A stretch of 64,000 nt of DNA from Glutamicibacter uratoxydans (GTDB taxonomy: Bacteria; Actinomycetota; Actinomycetes; Actinomycetales; Micrococcaceae), in contig NZ_BJNY01000001.1 of assembly GCF_006539925.1 (NCBI RefSeq), positions 248,001 through 312,000 on the forward strand, given 5' to 3'. The translations under genes and the position numbers were made by a program. This document shows positions 42,849-51,518 of the stretch, one piece after another (the first letter of the stretch is position 1; the number at the start of each line of letters is the position of its first letter). A model generated the notes under the pieces. That model worked only from the letters and a program-made list of their open reading frames with translations. It was not told the DNA's origin and ran no database searches.

Positions 42849-43406
42849 CTAGCTTTCTGGATCGTCCCACGAGCGCTTGGCTGGAACGGGTGCGATATGC
42901 GCTCCGTTGGCGGCGATCAGCTTGATCTCCAGCAACCGGTCGGCGTTGCCGTTCTGGTCGTGGATGAGCCAAGGACCAACCATCAGATAGGCAGAATCGT
43001 CATCCGACTCGGTGACGACGCCGGTAATGAGGAAATCGCCATAAGGCTCCTGGCTGAAGCTGGCAGCTACCAGATCGCCGTGTTTCAGTTCTCCCGCTTC
43101 GATGTCGACCGCAGTGAATTCGCCGTCGAATTCGGCAGGAAATGCTCGCACATCCTTGTCTGGCTGGCGCTGGATTACTTCTTCGCCATCGGAACCCTTG
43201 GCCTTCTTTGCAGCCGCCGCCGCATTCAAACCACCGACCATCAGGTCATCCAGCACCGTGGCGTGGGCAGTGCCGGTCACCAAAAAGTTTCCGTAGCGAA
43301 CAGTTTTGTAGAGGACCGAAATAATATCGGAGGCAGCCACCGTACCGAATGCAGCCTTCATACCCGCGACATCGCGCTTCGACGGTCCCTTGATGAATGT
43401 ATCCAT
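42849..43406 (-). CDS. Protein with two internal repeats, function unknown
   Basis: 185 residues with no recognised family. Two similar blocks are visible: YGNFLVTGTAHATVLDDLMVGG near residue 40 and YGDFLITGVVTESDDDSAYLMVGP near 120, each preceded by a short polar strand. This points to duplication of a small beta-rich domain. The middle is an Ala/Lys-rich linker (AAAAAKKAKG). There is no signal or membrane segment. It is divergent from pepN. Confidence 0.7.
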   Translation of the reverse strand: MDTFIKGPSKRDVAGMKAAFGTVAASDIISVLYKTVRYGNFLVTGTAHATVLDDLMVGGLNAAAAAKKAKGSDGEEVIQRQPDKDVRAFPAEFDGEFTAVDIEAGELKHGDLVAASFSQEPYGDFLITGVVTESDDDSAYLMVGPWLIHDQNGNADRLLEIKLIAANGAHIAPVPAKRSWDDPES

Positions 43407-43490
43407 TGCCTGCTCTCCTGCTTTTCGTCGTCCGTGCTAGTCTCCAAGCCTATTCGAGAAGAAATCTTCCTCCCAATTCGCGTCTGCCAT

Positions 43491-43504
43491 GGCGGATATC
43501 CGCC
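43491..43504. promoter_or_regulatory. Perfect 14-bp palindrome upstream of pepN
   Basis: GGCGGATATCCGCC lies in the divergent interval between the duplicated-domain gene and pepN, 60 bases before the pepN start. It could be an operator. A second inverted repeat, AGACT-N9-AGTCT, follows at 43517-43535. Confidence 0.35.
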
Positions 43505-43563
43505 GAGGAGATAAAAAGACTGAATCAAATAGTCTCAAACATTCGTTTCACAGCTAAGCTGGG

Positions 43564-46209
43564 ATGGTGGACACACTAGAACGCTATGCACCGAATGAAA
43601 ATCTCCGGCGAGATGAAGCCGCCCTGCGCGCTGCCGACATCACCTGGCACTTTGCCGAGGTACAGCTGGACCTGTCGAACGCCGCCGATCAGGATGCCAC
43701 GAGCTATCCATCGGTGACGACCTTGAATTTCAGTTCTGCCTCCGGCCAGACCTTCTTGGACTTCATTCATGAGTCGGTGCAGGAAGTTCTGGTCAACGGC
43801 AGCCCCATCGACCTGAACGAAGCGGTCCTCGACTCCCGCATCTACCTGACCGGACTGCTCACCGACACGGCCAACACCGTGCGCGTCACAGGCCGGGCAA
43901 TCTACTCCCGCTCCGGAGAGGGCCTGCACCGCTTCGTCGATCCGCAGGACGGCGAGACCTACCTCTACACCCAGTTCGAGCCATCCGAGGCGCGCCGCGT
44001 CTTCGCCTGCTTTGAACAGCCGGACCTGAAGACCAGCTACCGCTTTACCCTGACCGGCCCATCGGCATGGCATCTTGCCAGCAACCAGCCGATCGTGGAC
44101 GAGGTCTTCCACGAGAACGGCACCAAGACCGTCGTCTGCTCCCCCACCCCGAAAATTTCCAGCTACATCACCGCGGTGCTAGCAGGCCCGTACCATGTGG
44201 TGCGCGGCGAGCACGTGCAGGAACTGGCCGACGGCGAAGAGCTGGTCATCGACATGGCTGCCACCTGCCGCGCCTCGCTGGCCGAGCACTTCGACAGCGA
44301 AGAGATCCTTGAACTGACCAGCCGCGGCCTGAGCTACTTCCACGAGTTATTCGACTACCCGTACCCATGGGGCAAGTATGATTCAGCCTTCGTGCCGGAA
44401 TACAACTTGGGCGCCATGGAGAACCCGGGTCTGGTGACCTTCACCGAGCGCTATGTCTTCACCTCGCATGCCACCGAAGCGCAGCATGAGCAGCGCGCGA
44501 ACACCATCATGCACGAGATGGCCCACATGTGGTTCGGCGACCTGGTCACCATGAAGTGGTGGGACGACTTGTGGCTCAAGGAATCCTTCGCCGACTACAT
44601 CGGCACCCTGGCCAACGATGTGGCCACCGACTTCACCACCGCGTGGACCACCTTCGCGGCCCGCCGCAAGGCCTGGGCCTATGTGGCCGACCAGATGCCG
44701 ACAACCCACCCGATCGTGGCAGACATCCCCGACCTGCTGGCGGCCGACCAGAACTTCGACGGCATCACCTATGCCAAGGGCGCCAGCGTGCTCAAGCAGC
44801 TGGCGGCCTTCGTGGGCGAGGAAGCCTTCCGGGATGCCGCGCGCGCCTACTTCCGCAAGCACGCCTATGGCAACACCTCCCTGGACGACTTCCTGCAGGC
44901 GCTGGAAACTGCCAGCGGACGCGATATGAGCCAGTGGGCCGACGCCTGGCTGAAGACCAGCGGCGTGCCGAAGCTGCGCGTCGACTACACGACGGACGAG
45001 ACAGGAACCATCACCGAGGCCTCCCTGGTGCAGTTCGGCACCGACCCGATCACCGGCGAAGCGATCCTGCGCCCGCATGTGCTCAGCGTCGGCGCCTATG
45101 AACTGGCCGAGGGCAAGCTGGCCCGCACCGAGGTTGCCTCCGTGGAGCTGACCGGCGAAAGCATTTCGCTGGACTTCTTGGTGGGCAAGCCGGTTCCTGC
45201 CCTGATCCTGCCCAATGACGGCGATGAAACCTACGCCGTTATCGAATTCGATCCGGCATCCCGCGCCACCTTGCTGGGCAGCCTCTCCGGCCTGACCGAT
45301 TCCCTGCCGCGCGCCACCTGCTGGGCCTCGCTGTGGGACGCGGTGCGTTCGGCCACGCTGGATGCGCAGAGCTACATCGGCGCCATCCTGGACCACGCCC
45401 ACACCGTCAGCGATGCCGGCGTGTTCACCGTCCTCACCGACCAGCTGCTGCACAGCATCTCGTTCTATGCGGCTCCGGAACTGCGTGAACAGCTGCGCCT
45501 GCGCGCCTCCTCGGTGCTGACCGGCTGGCTGGCCCAGTTCGAGGCCGGCAGCGACCAGCAGATGACAACCGCACGCGCACTGGCCCGTCTGGCACGCGCC
45601 GGTGTTGCCAGCGAGGTCATCGACGCGTTCATCGCCGGCGAGAACTCCTACCAGGTTCCGGTGGATGAGCAGCTGCTCTGGGATTCCTACATCGCCCTGG
45701 CGGCCTCCGGCCGCTTGGACGAGGCGGCCCGGGCGGGCATGCACGAAGCCGCCAAGGCCAATCCGACCAGCGTTGCGCAGAATGCTGTGCGCACCGCAAT
45801 GGCCGCCCTGCCCGACGCCCAGGTCAAGGAGCAGGCTTTTGACACCGTGCTGATGGCCCGCGACGAGCACGGCTCGCTGTCCAATGACGCGCTGTCGGCT
45901 ACCGCCGCCGGGTTCACCATGGGTTCGGCCGCGCTGCTCTCCGGCTTCGAGGAGCGCTACTGGGCGGCGATCCTGCCGGTCTTCGAGACCATGAGCATGG
46001 AGTTCGCGACCCGCGTGATCCGCGGACTGTACCCGCAGGCCCAGGATCTGGAAGGCTCCGCCGAGGACAACAAGGCACTGAACGCTGCCAACACCTGGCT
46101 TGAACGCCATGAGGGGGCGCCGGGCGCACTCAAGCGCATCATGCTTGAGGAACGCGCTTCGCTGCAGCGTTCGCTCGCGGCCCAGGCGCACAGCCGCAAC
46201 AGCCGCTAA
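43564..46209 (+). CDS. pepN: Aminopeptidase N (M1 family)
   Basis: 881 residues, the usual size. The GAMEN exopeptidase motif is at LGAMENPGL and the zinc site is HEMAHMWFGDLVTMKWWDDLWLKE cut here as HEMAH and the downstream glutamate in LKESFADY. The C-terminal half is the ERAP1-like helical domain. It removes N-terminal residues from peptides in the cytoplasm. The start is ATG at 43564, or GTG one codon later. A terminator follows the stop. Confidence 0.95.
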   Translation: MVDTLERYAPNENLRRDEAALRAADITWHFAEVQLDLSNAADQDATSYPSVTTLNFSSASGQTFLDFIHESVQEVLVNGSPIDLNEAVLDSRIYLTGLLTDTANTVRVTGRAIYSRSGEGLHRFVDPQDGETYLYTQFEPSEARRVFACFEQPDLKTSYRFTLTGPSAWHLASNQPIVDEVFHENGTKTVVCSPTPKISSYITAVLAGPYHVVRGEHVQELADGEELVIDMAATCRASLAEHFDSEEILELTSRGLSYFHELFDYPYPWGKYDSAFVPEYNLGAMENPGLVTFTERYVFTSHATEAQHEQRANTIMHEMAHMWFGDLVTMKWWDDLWLKESFADYIGTLANDVATDFTTAWTTFAARRKAWAYVADQMPTTHPIVADIPDLLAADQNFDGITYAKGASVLKQLAAFVGEEAFRDAARAYFRKHAYGNTSLDDFLQALETASGRDMSQWADAWLKTSGVPKLRVDYTTDETGTITEASLVQFGTDPITGEAILRPHVLSVGAYELAEGKLARTEVASVELTGESISLDFLVGKPVPALILPNDGDETYAVIEFDPASRATLLGSLSGLTDSLPRATCWASLWDAVRSATLDAQSYIGAILDHAHTVSDAGVFTVLTDQLLHSISFYAAPELREQLRLRASSVLTGWLAQFEAGSDQQMTTARALARLARAGVASEVIDAFIAGENSYQVPVDEQLLWDSYIALAASGRLDEAARAGMHEAAKANPTSVAQNAVRTAMAALPDAQVKEQAFDTVLMARDEHGSLSNDALSATAAGFTMGSAALLSGFEERYWAAILPVFETMSMEFATRVIRGLYPQAQDLEGSAEDNKALNAANTWLERHEGAPGALKRIMLEERASLQRSLAAQAHSRNSR

Positions 46210-46220
46210 GCCCAGACAAG

Positions 46221-46256
46221 AAATGCTCTGCCTCCAACGCTGGGGGCAGAGCATTT
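46221..46256 (+). terminator. Intrinsic terminator of pepN
   Basis: AAATGCTCTGCC (46221-46232) pairs with GGCAGAGCATTT (46245-46256), ending in five T. It may also serve the convergent lipoate ligase gene. Confidence 0.88.
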
Positions 46257-46273
46257 TTCTGTTTTATGTGTGG

Positions 46274-47329
46274 CTATGGGACGCGGGCGGTCCATTCTTC
46301 GGTGTCGAACTTCTTCTGAGCCAAAGCGCGGGCCTCGGCGCGTGCTTCCTCGTCCAGATCGACGCGCGTTGCACCGGTGCGTTCGGCGAAGGTCTGCATC
46401 ATCACCTCGATGATCTCGATGCGCCCAAGCTCGGTCTGCGATTTGAGCGGATCAACGCGCTTGACCGCCGAAGTGATCCCTTTGTCTGAAATCTTTTCGC
46501 GCCCAATGCGCAGCACCCGGGTCATCTTTTCTGCGTCGATATCGTAGCTCATGGTCACGTGATGCAGCATGGCTCCGTTGGCCAACCGCTTCTGTGCTGC
46601 GCCGCCGATTTTCCCGGCGTCGGTGGCAATGTCGTTCAGCGGCTTGTAGTGGGCGTGGATTCCGGTTTTTGCCAGCGCCTGCATGACCCACTCGTCGAGG
46701 AACGGGTAGGAATCAGCAAAGCTCATGCCGTCGACCAGTGATTCCGGTGCGTATAGCGAGTAGGTGATGCAGTTGCCGGCTTCCATGAACATGGCTCCGC
46801 CTCCGGAGATCCGGCGGACGACCTTGATGCCGTAATGCTCTGCCTGTTCCATGTCCACTTCATTCTTCAAGGACTGAAAGGAGCCGATTACTACGGCGCT
46901 CTCATCCCAATCCCAGAAGCGGATGGTCGGCTTGCGTGTGCCCTTGGCGATCTGGCGGGTCAATACTTCATCCAGGGCGACCTGCTCGGCCACCGGGATG
47001 ATCTGCGGGCCGAGGATTTCCCATTCGTGGTCTTCCCACTTCGTCGCATGGCCCAGGGCACGGCGGACAACGCGGGCTACCGCATCAGCGTCGAAGCCGA
47101 ACATGACTGCGCCCTCGCGCAGGTTCTTGGTGACCGCATCGCGGATCGTGGAGTGGGTTGCATCGGTGGGTAGCCCGGTAATGGCCGCATTCAGGTCTTC
47201 CAGCGCGTCATCTGGTTCAAGGAAGAAGTCCCCGTTCAGCGACGCCTGGGTAATCACCCCGTTCTCAGCCTCAAGATCTACTACGACTAATTTGCCACCG
47301 ACTACCTTGTATTCACCGTGATGCGTCAT
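46274..47329 (-). CDS. Lipoate--protein ligase family, accessory domain first
   Basis: 351 residues. Residues about 1-90 match the small accessory domain normally at the C-terminus of LplA (YKVVGGKLVVVD, GDFFLEPDDALEDL). The catalytic biotin/lipoate ligase domain follows from about 100, with RRISGGGAMFMEAGN and the lysine in DAGKIGGAAQKRL. The order is reversed relative to E. coli LplA. The usual histidine after GGGA is replaced by methionine (GGGAMFM). It should activate lipoate and attach it to E2 or H protein lysines. Confidence 0.85.
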   Translation of the reverse strand: MTHHGEYKVVGGKLVVVDLEAENGVITQASLNGDFFLEPDDALEDLNAAITGLPTDATHSTIRDAVTKNLREGAVMFGFDADAVARVVRRALGHATKWEDHEWEILGPQIIPVAEQVALDEVLTRQIAKGTRKPTIRFWDWDESAVVIGSFQSLKNEVDMEQAEHYGIKVVRRISGGGAMFMEAGNCITYSLYAPESLVDGMSFADSYPFLDEWVMQALAKTGIHAHYKPLNDIATDAGKIGGAAQKRLANGAMLHHVTMSYDIDAEKMTRVLRIGREKISDKGITSAVKRVDPLKSQTELGRIEIIEVMMQTFAERTGATRVDLDEEARAEARALAQKKFDTEEWTARVP

Positions 47330-47390
47330 GACTTTATTCTAGCCCGGGCCCTGCAGAGCGATGCTGTGACAGTGCTTGCTTAAAGAAGCA

Positions 47391-47424
47391 GCGGCGTGCC
47401 GCCACCGAAGTGGAGACACGCCGC
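47391..47424 (-). terminator. Hairpin after rpmE2
   Basis: GCGGCGTG (47391-47398) pairs with CACGCCGC (47417-47424); leftward TGCTTCTTT follows. Confidence 0.6.
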
Positions 47425-47447
47425 GAAAGCTTGCTAGGAGCGAAGAA

Positions 47448-47705
47448 TTACTTCTTGCCGCCGAAGCCCTTGAAGCGGGCGTTGAAGCGCTCGACACGAC
47501 CAGCGGTGTCCATGATGCGCTGCTTGCCGGTGTAGAACGGGTGCGATGCAGCCGAGATTTCGACGTCGATCACTGGGTAGGTGTTGCCGTCTTCCCACTC
47601 GATGGTCTTGTCCGAAGTTGCGGTCGAACGGGTCAGGATCTTTTCGCCGGAAGCCAGGTCGTTGAAGACAACTGGACCGTACTGTGGATGAATATCAGCC
47701 TTCAT
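47448..47705 (-). CDS. rpmE2: 50S ribosomal protein L31 type B
   Basis: 85 residues. The product starts [14 protein letters not shown] and contains [19 protein letters not shown], the type B signature, without the CxxC zinc ribbon of type A L31. Such zinc-free paralogues are often induced when zinc is scarce. The upstream 143 bp show no recognisable Zur box. It has its own hairpin, so it is monocistronic. Confidence 0.94.
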   Translation of the reverse strand: MKADIHPQYGPVVFNDLASGEKILTRSTATSDKTIEWEDGNTYPVIDVEISAASHPFYTGKQRIMDTAGRVERFNARFKGFGGKK

Positions 47706-47848
47706 AGCTTTACACCTTATTGTTTATGGCCACTGGATTTTGCCAGCAGCTACGTACTCGGAAAATTGCGCCTGCAGCAACCGGTCACATGGACCAGAAC
47801 ACACAGACATTCCATCCTATCAAAAACATGCGGATTGCATGAAACGAC

Positions 47849-48694
47849 TTAGCGTGGCGAAGAGCACAAATGCCAGAAGGCAATGGCGCTGGCAGCCCCC
47901 ACGTTCAGGGAGTCGACATTGCGGTACATCGGGATAATGACCGTCTGATCCACCGCTTCCAAGGCAGCCGAGGTGACGCCGCGTCCCTCATTACCTAGGA
48001 TCATCGCCACCTTTTCGCCCGCGGAAATCTCGACGTCGGACAGCGGAACCGCATCATCAGTCAATTCCATGGCAAGCATTCGATATCCGTGGCTTTTGAG
48101 CGTGGCAAGATCTTCTGGCCAAGAATTCAAGCGCACCCAGGGCAGGTCAAAGACGGTGCCCATGGAGACTCTTGCACTGCGTCGGTACCAGGGGTCAACG
48201 CACTTCGGCGTGATCAGCACCGCGTCGACTCCCAGCCCGGAAGCCGAGCGGATGATGGCACCCAGATTGGTATGGTCGGCGATGTCTTCCAAGATGGCAA
48301 TGCGCGAGCTGGCAGCCAGCACCTGCTCCAGGTCCAGCGGTTCCGGGCGGTTCATCGCAGCCATGGCGCCGCGGTGCAGATGAAAACCCACCAGGTTTTC
48401 TAGCTGCCGGTCGTCCCCGACGAAGATGGGGGCGTCCGGGAACCTGTTGAACTCGTCAACAAGCTGACCCAGATGCTTTTCAGCCAGCAGGAAGCTGCGC
48501 GGCTGGTGTCCGGCGTTGATCGCGCGCTGCACCACCTTGGTGCTTTCAGCGATATACAGCCCGTTTTCCACGTCGGTGCGCATGCGCAGATGGGCTTCGG
48601 AGAGCCTGAGGTATTCATCCAGACGCGAATCCTCAAGGTCTGCTACCTGCAGGATCCGTTCCGGGTTGAAAATGGTGTCCACTGGCTCAGGCAC
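47849..48694 (-). CDS. SpoU/TrmH-family RNA 2'-O-methyltransferase
   Basis: 281 residues with an N-terminal L30e-like substrate-binding domain and the SPOUT knot: motif 1 LEDIADHTNLGAIIRSA, motif 2 AMILGNEGRGV and motif 3 IPMYRNVDSLNVGAASAI. The target nucleotide in rRNA or tRNA is not decided. It overlaps the TauE/SafE gene by eight bases, so they share a transcript. Confidence 0.9.
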   Translation of the reverse strand: MPEPVDTIFNPERILQVADLEDSRLDEYLRLSEAHLRMRTDVENGLYIAESTKVVQRAINAGHQPRSFLLAEKHLGQLVDEFNRFPDAPIFVGDDRQLENLVGFHLHRGAMAAMNRPEPLDLEQVLAASSRIAILEDIADHTNLGAIIRSASGLGVDAVLITPKCVDPWYRRSARVSMGTVFDLPWVRLNSWPEDLATLKSHGYRMLAMELTDDAVPLSDVEISAGEKVAMILGNEGRGVTSAALEAVDQTVIIPMYRNVDSLNVGAASAIAFWHLCSSPR

Positions 48695-49493
48695 TTGGCA
48701 TCAGCTTGTACAGCATGTTGGCCAGCGCGATGAGGCCGAGGATGACGATGACTGTGCGCAGCCAGCCCGGCGAAAGTTTTCGGCCGATCTTGGCGCCGAT
48801 GAACCCGCCGATCAGCGAGCCCACTGCAATCAGCAGCACGATGATCCAGTGGATGCGCTCCGGAGCGATGAACAGGTACATAACCGCTGCAACCAGGTTC
48901 ACGATCAGCGAGAGGATCACCTTGATCGCGTTCGACTGCTGCAGCGAAGCCTGCAAGAAGACGCCGAACACCGCCATGAGCAGCACGCCCTGGGCCGCGG
49001 TGAAGTAGCCGCCGTACACGCCGATGACGAACACCAGAATGTACAGGATCAGCGGAACCTTCGCCTTGTCCGCGTCATCCGGGTCGGTGCTTCCGCATTC
49101 TGCCTGCCTGGTCTTGGCCCATTTGGCGAGCCGAGGCTGGAAGATCACCAGCACCAGTGCGCAAACCAGCAGGATCGGGGCGACGACCCCGAATACCGAA
49201 TCAGGCAGATTCAGCAGCAGCAGCGAGCCGATCAGGCCGCCGGCAAGGGAGACCGGCACCAGCTTGAGCAGCGTGCGCTTGACACTGGCAGCTTCGCGCC
49301 GGTATCCCCAGGCTCCGGAGAATCCACCTGCGACCAAACCCATGGCGTTGGATACCACCGCGTTGACCGGGGCAATTCCCAGCGCCACCAGGATGGGGAA
49401 AGTGACCAGGGTGCCGGAGCCGACAACGGTGTTAATAGTTCCAGCCCAGAGTCCGCCGAGGAAGACGAGGGCTTCACGCCAGAATTCGATCAC
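48687..49493 (-). CDS. TauE/SafE-family sulfite or sulfonate exporter-like protein
   Basis: 268 residues with about eight hydrophobic helices and the family pattern GGLWAGTINTVVGSGTLVTFP in two parts (the first half and, weaker, GGYFTAAQGVLLMAVFG in the second). The family moves sulfite, sulfoacetate or other anions, but many members are uncharacterised. It is followed without a gap by the SpoU gene. Confidence 0.87.
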   Translation of the reverse strand: MIEFWREALVFLGGLWAGTINTVVGSGTLVTFPILVALGIAPVNAVVSNAMGLVAGGFSGAWGYRREAASVKRTLLKLVPVSLAGGLIGSLLLLNLPDSVFGVVAPILLVCALVLVIFQPRLAKWAKTRQAECGSTDPDDADKAKVPLILYILVFVIGVYGGYFTAAQGVLLMAVFGVFLQASLQQSNAIKVILSLIVNLVAAVMYLFIAPERIHWIIVLLIAVGSLIGGFIGAKIGRKLSPGWLRTVIVILGLIALANMLYKLMPSA

Positions 49494-49527
49494 TATTCGA
49501 TACTTTCCTTAGAGTTGTCGCAGTTTC

Positions 49528-50313
49528 CTAGTTGCGGGCGAAGGCTGAGAAGCGTCCGTTTTCACTGCGCAGCGCCAACGGCATGCCATAGGTTGCTTCA
49601 AGGTTTTCTTCGGTGAGGGTCTTCTCGATCTCGCCAGCGGCTACTACCTGTCCGTCGCGCATCATCAAGATGTGCGTGAACCCGGCGGGAACTTCTTCCA
49701 GGTGATGAGTCACCAGCACCAGGGCCGGAGCATACTCGTCGGCGGCCAGCTCGCTGAGCTTGGCCACGAGGGTTTCGCGCCCTGCAAGGTCAAGACCTGC
49801 CGCAGGTTCGTCGAGGATCAACAGTTCAGGGTCGGTCATCAGCGAACGGGCAATCAATACGCGCTTGCGCTCGCCTTCGGAGAGCTTGTCGAACGACTGG
49901 TTCATGAAGGTCGACATGCCCCATTCGTGGAGCAGGCCGAAGGCGCGGCGCTCGTCGAGCTTCTCGTACTTTTCGCGCCAGCGCCCGGTCATGCCATAGG
50001 CTGCGGTCAGCACCACGTTCAGTGCGGTCTCGCGGCCTGGAATTGAATTCGCCACCAGTGCAGAACTCAAGCCGATCAGCGGACGCAGTTCGAAAACGTC
50101 CACTCGTCCCATGGTCTCGCCCAGAATCTGCGCAGTTCCGCGGGTGGGGTGCAAGCGAGCCGCTGCAATGTTCATTAGGGTTGATTTGCCGGCCCCGTTG
50201 GGACCCAGCACGATCCACCGCTCGCCTTCGTTAACCTCCCAGGAAACGTCCTTTAGCAGGTCTTTACGTCCGCGCACCACGCTGACATCGTTGAAAGATA
50301 GCACTTCGCTCAT
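49528..50313 (-). CDS. ABC transporter ATP-binding protein (ModF/YlmA-like)
   Basis: 261 residues of a single nucleotide-binding domain: Walker A GPNGAGKST, signature LSEGERKRV, Walker B LLILDEPAAGLD and H-loop LVTHHLEE. No permease gene is adjacent, so the partner is unknown; similar orphan ATPases resemble ModF. The ATG at 50313 is chosen where homology starts; the ribosome site is weak. Confidence 0.83.
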   Translation of the reverse strand: MSEVLSFNDVSVVRGRKDLLKDVSWEVNEGERWIVLGPNGAGKSTLMNIAAARLHPTRGTAQILGETMGRVDVFELRPLIGLSSALVANSIPGRETALNVVLTAAYGMTGRWREKYEKLDERRAFGLLHEWGMSTFMNQSFDKLSEGERKRVLIARSLMTDPELLILDEPAAGLDLAGRETLVAKLSELAADEYAPALVLVTHHLEEVPAGFTHILMMRDGQVVAAGEIEKTLTEENLEATYGMPLALRSENGRFSAFARN

Positions 50314-50435
50314 GGTATTTAAGCCTAGACTTTTGACCCCTGATTCACTAATTGACACCACATTATGAGTCGCATCAACCCCGCTGGCGCCCGTCATGTT
50401 TGGTAGCACAGCAGCGTAAACGAGAAGATGTACCC

Positions 50436-51356
50436 ATGGCCTCAACCCTTGTTTTTGTTTCCCGCCCGTCGCTGCCCGCAAGCATTTTCGAGTCTCTGCT
50501 GGACAGCTCCGCAGTGCAGCAGCTGCTGGTCGCCGGCGCCCAGTTCACCATCCAGCGCAGCTCGGACCGTCTGGTGGCCAAGGCTCCGGCAAGGGATGCC
50601 GACACCCAGATCCTGTCGCAGGAGGCACGCGAGGCAGTGGCTGCCATGGCTGCCGCCGGCACCTTGAACGAGTCAGATATCTGCGCCGCTGTCATCGATG
50701 CCTCTCTGGCGCAGGCCCCGCAGCTTTTGCTGGTCATGGACGTGGATTCAACCCTCATCAAGCAAGAGGTCATCGAGCTGCTCGCCGCCCATGCGGGCCG
50801 CGAGGCAGAGGTCGCCGCGGTCACCGAAGCGGCGATGCGCGGAGAACTGGACTTCGCACAGTCGTTGATTCAACGCGTAGCCACGCTCAAGGACCTGCCT
50901 GCTAGCGTGCTTGCTGAAGTCGGCGAACGAATCATCTTCTCCGACGGCGCCCGCGAACTGGTGCAACGCTTCCACGCCGCAGGGCACAAGGTCGGCGTGG
51001 TCTCCGGCGGGTTCCAGCAAATCCTCGACCCCTTGGCTGCCGAGCTGAACCTCGACCATGCACTGGCCAATACCTTGGGCATGAGCGACGGAGTATTGGA
51101 CGGCACGGTCCATGGCGACATCGTCGACCGCAGCACCAAGGAAAAAATGCTCCGCGCCTGGTCCGAAGAGCATAGAATTCCCATGCATGCGACCATCGCC
51201 GCCGGAGACGGAGCCAATGACCTGGACATGGTCACCGCAGCGGCGCTAGGCGTCGCTTTCAATGCCAAGCCGGCGCTGCGGGAGCAGGCAGATGCACAGA
51301 TTAATTTCTCACGTTTGGATGTCATCGCCGACCTAGTCCTCAATGATTTGAGCTAG
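50436..51356 (+). CDS. serB: Phosphoserine phosphatase SerB
   Basis: 306 residues. Catalyses the last step of serine synthesis. HAD motif I is VMDVDSTLIK, motif II VSGGFQQI, motif III the lysine in STKEKM, and motif IV GDGANDLDMV. The N-terminal 100 residues are a divergent regulatory region. ATG at 50436 follows GAGAAG; a frame-open ATG at 50352 has no ribosome site. Divergent from the ABC gene. Confidence 0.92.
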   Translation: MASTLVFVSRPSLPASIFESLLDSSAVQQLLVAGAQFTIQRSSDRLVAKAPARDADTQILSQEAREAVAAMAAAGTLNESDICAAVIDASLAQAPQLLLVMDVDSTLIKQEVIELLAAHAGREAEVAAVTEAAMRGELDFAQSLIQRVATLKDLPASVLAEVGERIIFSDGARELVQRFHAAGHKVGVVSGGFQQILDPLAAELNLDHALANTLGMSDGVLDGTVHGDIVDRSTKEKMLRAWSEEHRIPMHATIAAGDGANDLDMVTAAALGVAFNAKPALREQADAQINFSRLDVIADLVLNDLS

Positions 51357-51518
51357 ATGAATTCCAACAACTAGATAACGATTCGATCGTTTGGGCCGTT
51401 CCTGCATTTTCTCAGTTGTTCAAGCGGATAGTATTTCAACTGACGCTATCTTTGACCCTGACGGGAGTCTGGTCATGGCGCCATCAACTGACCGCTTGTT
51501 GAAAGAGTCAATAGTCCT

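Noticed and set aside
47706-47848. Zur box upstream of the zinc-free L31 gene
   Set aside because: I looked for a TGAAAATGATTTTCA-like palindrome and found none; zinc control remains only a family-based expectation.
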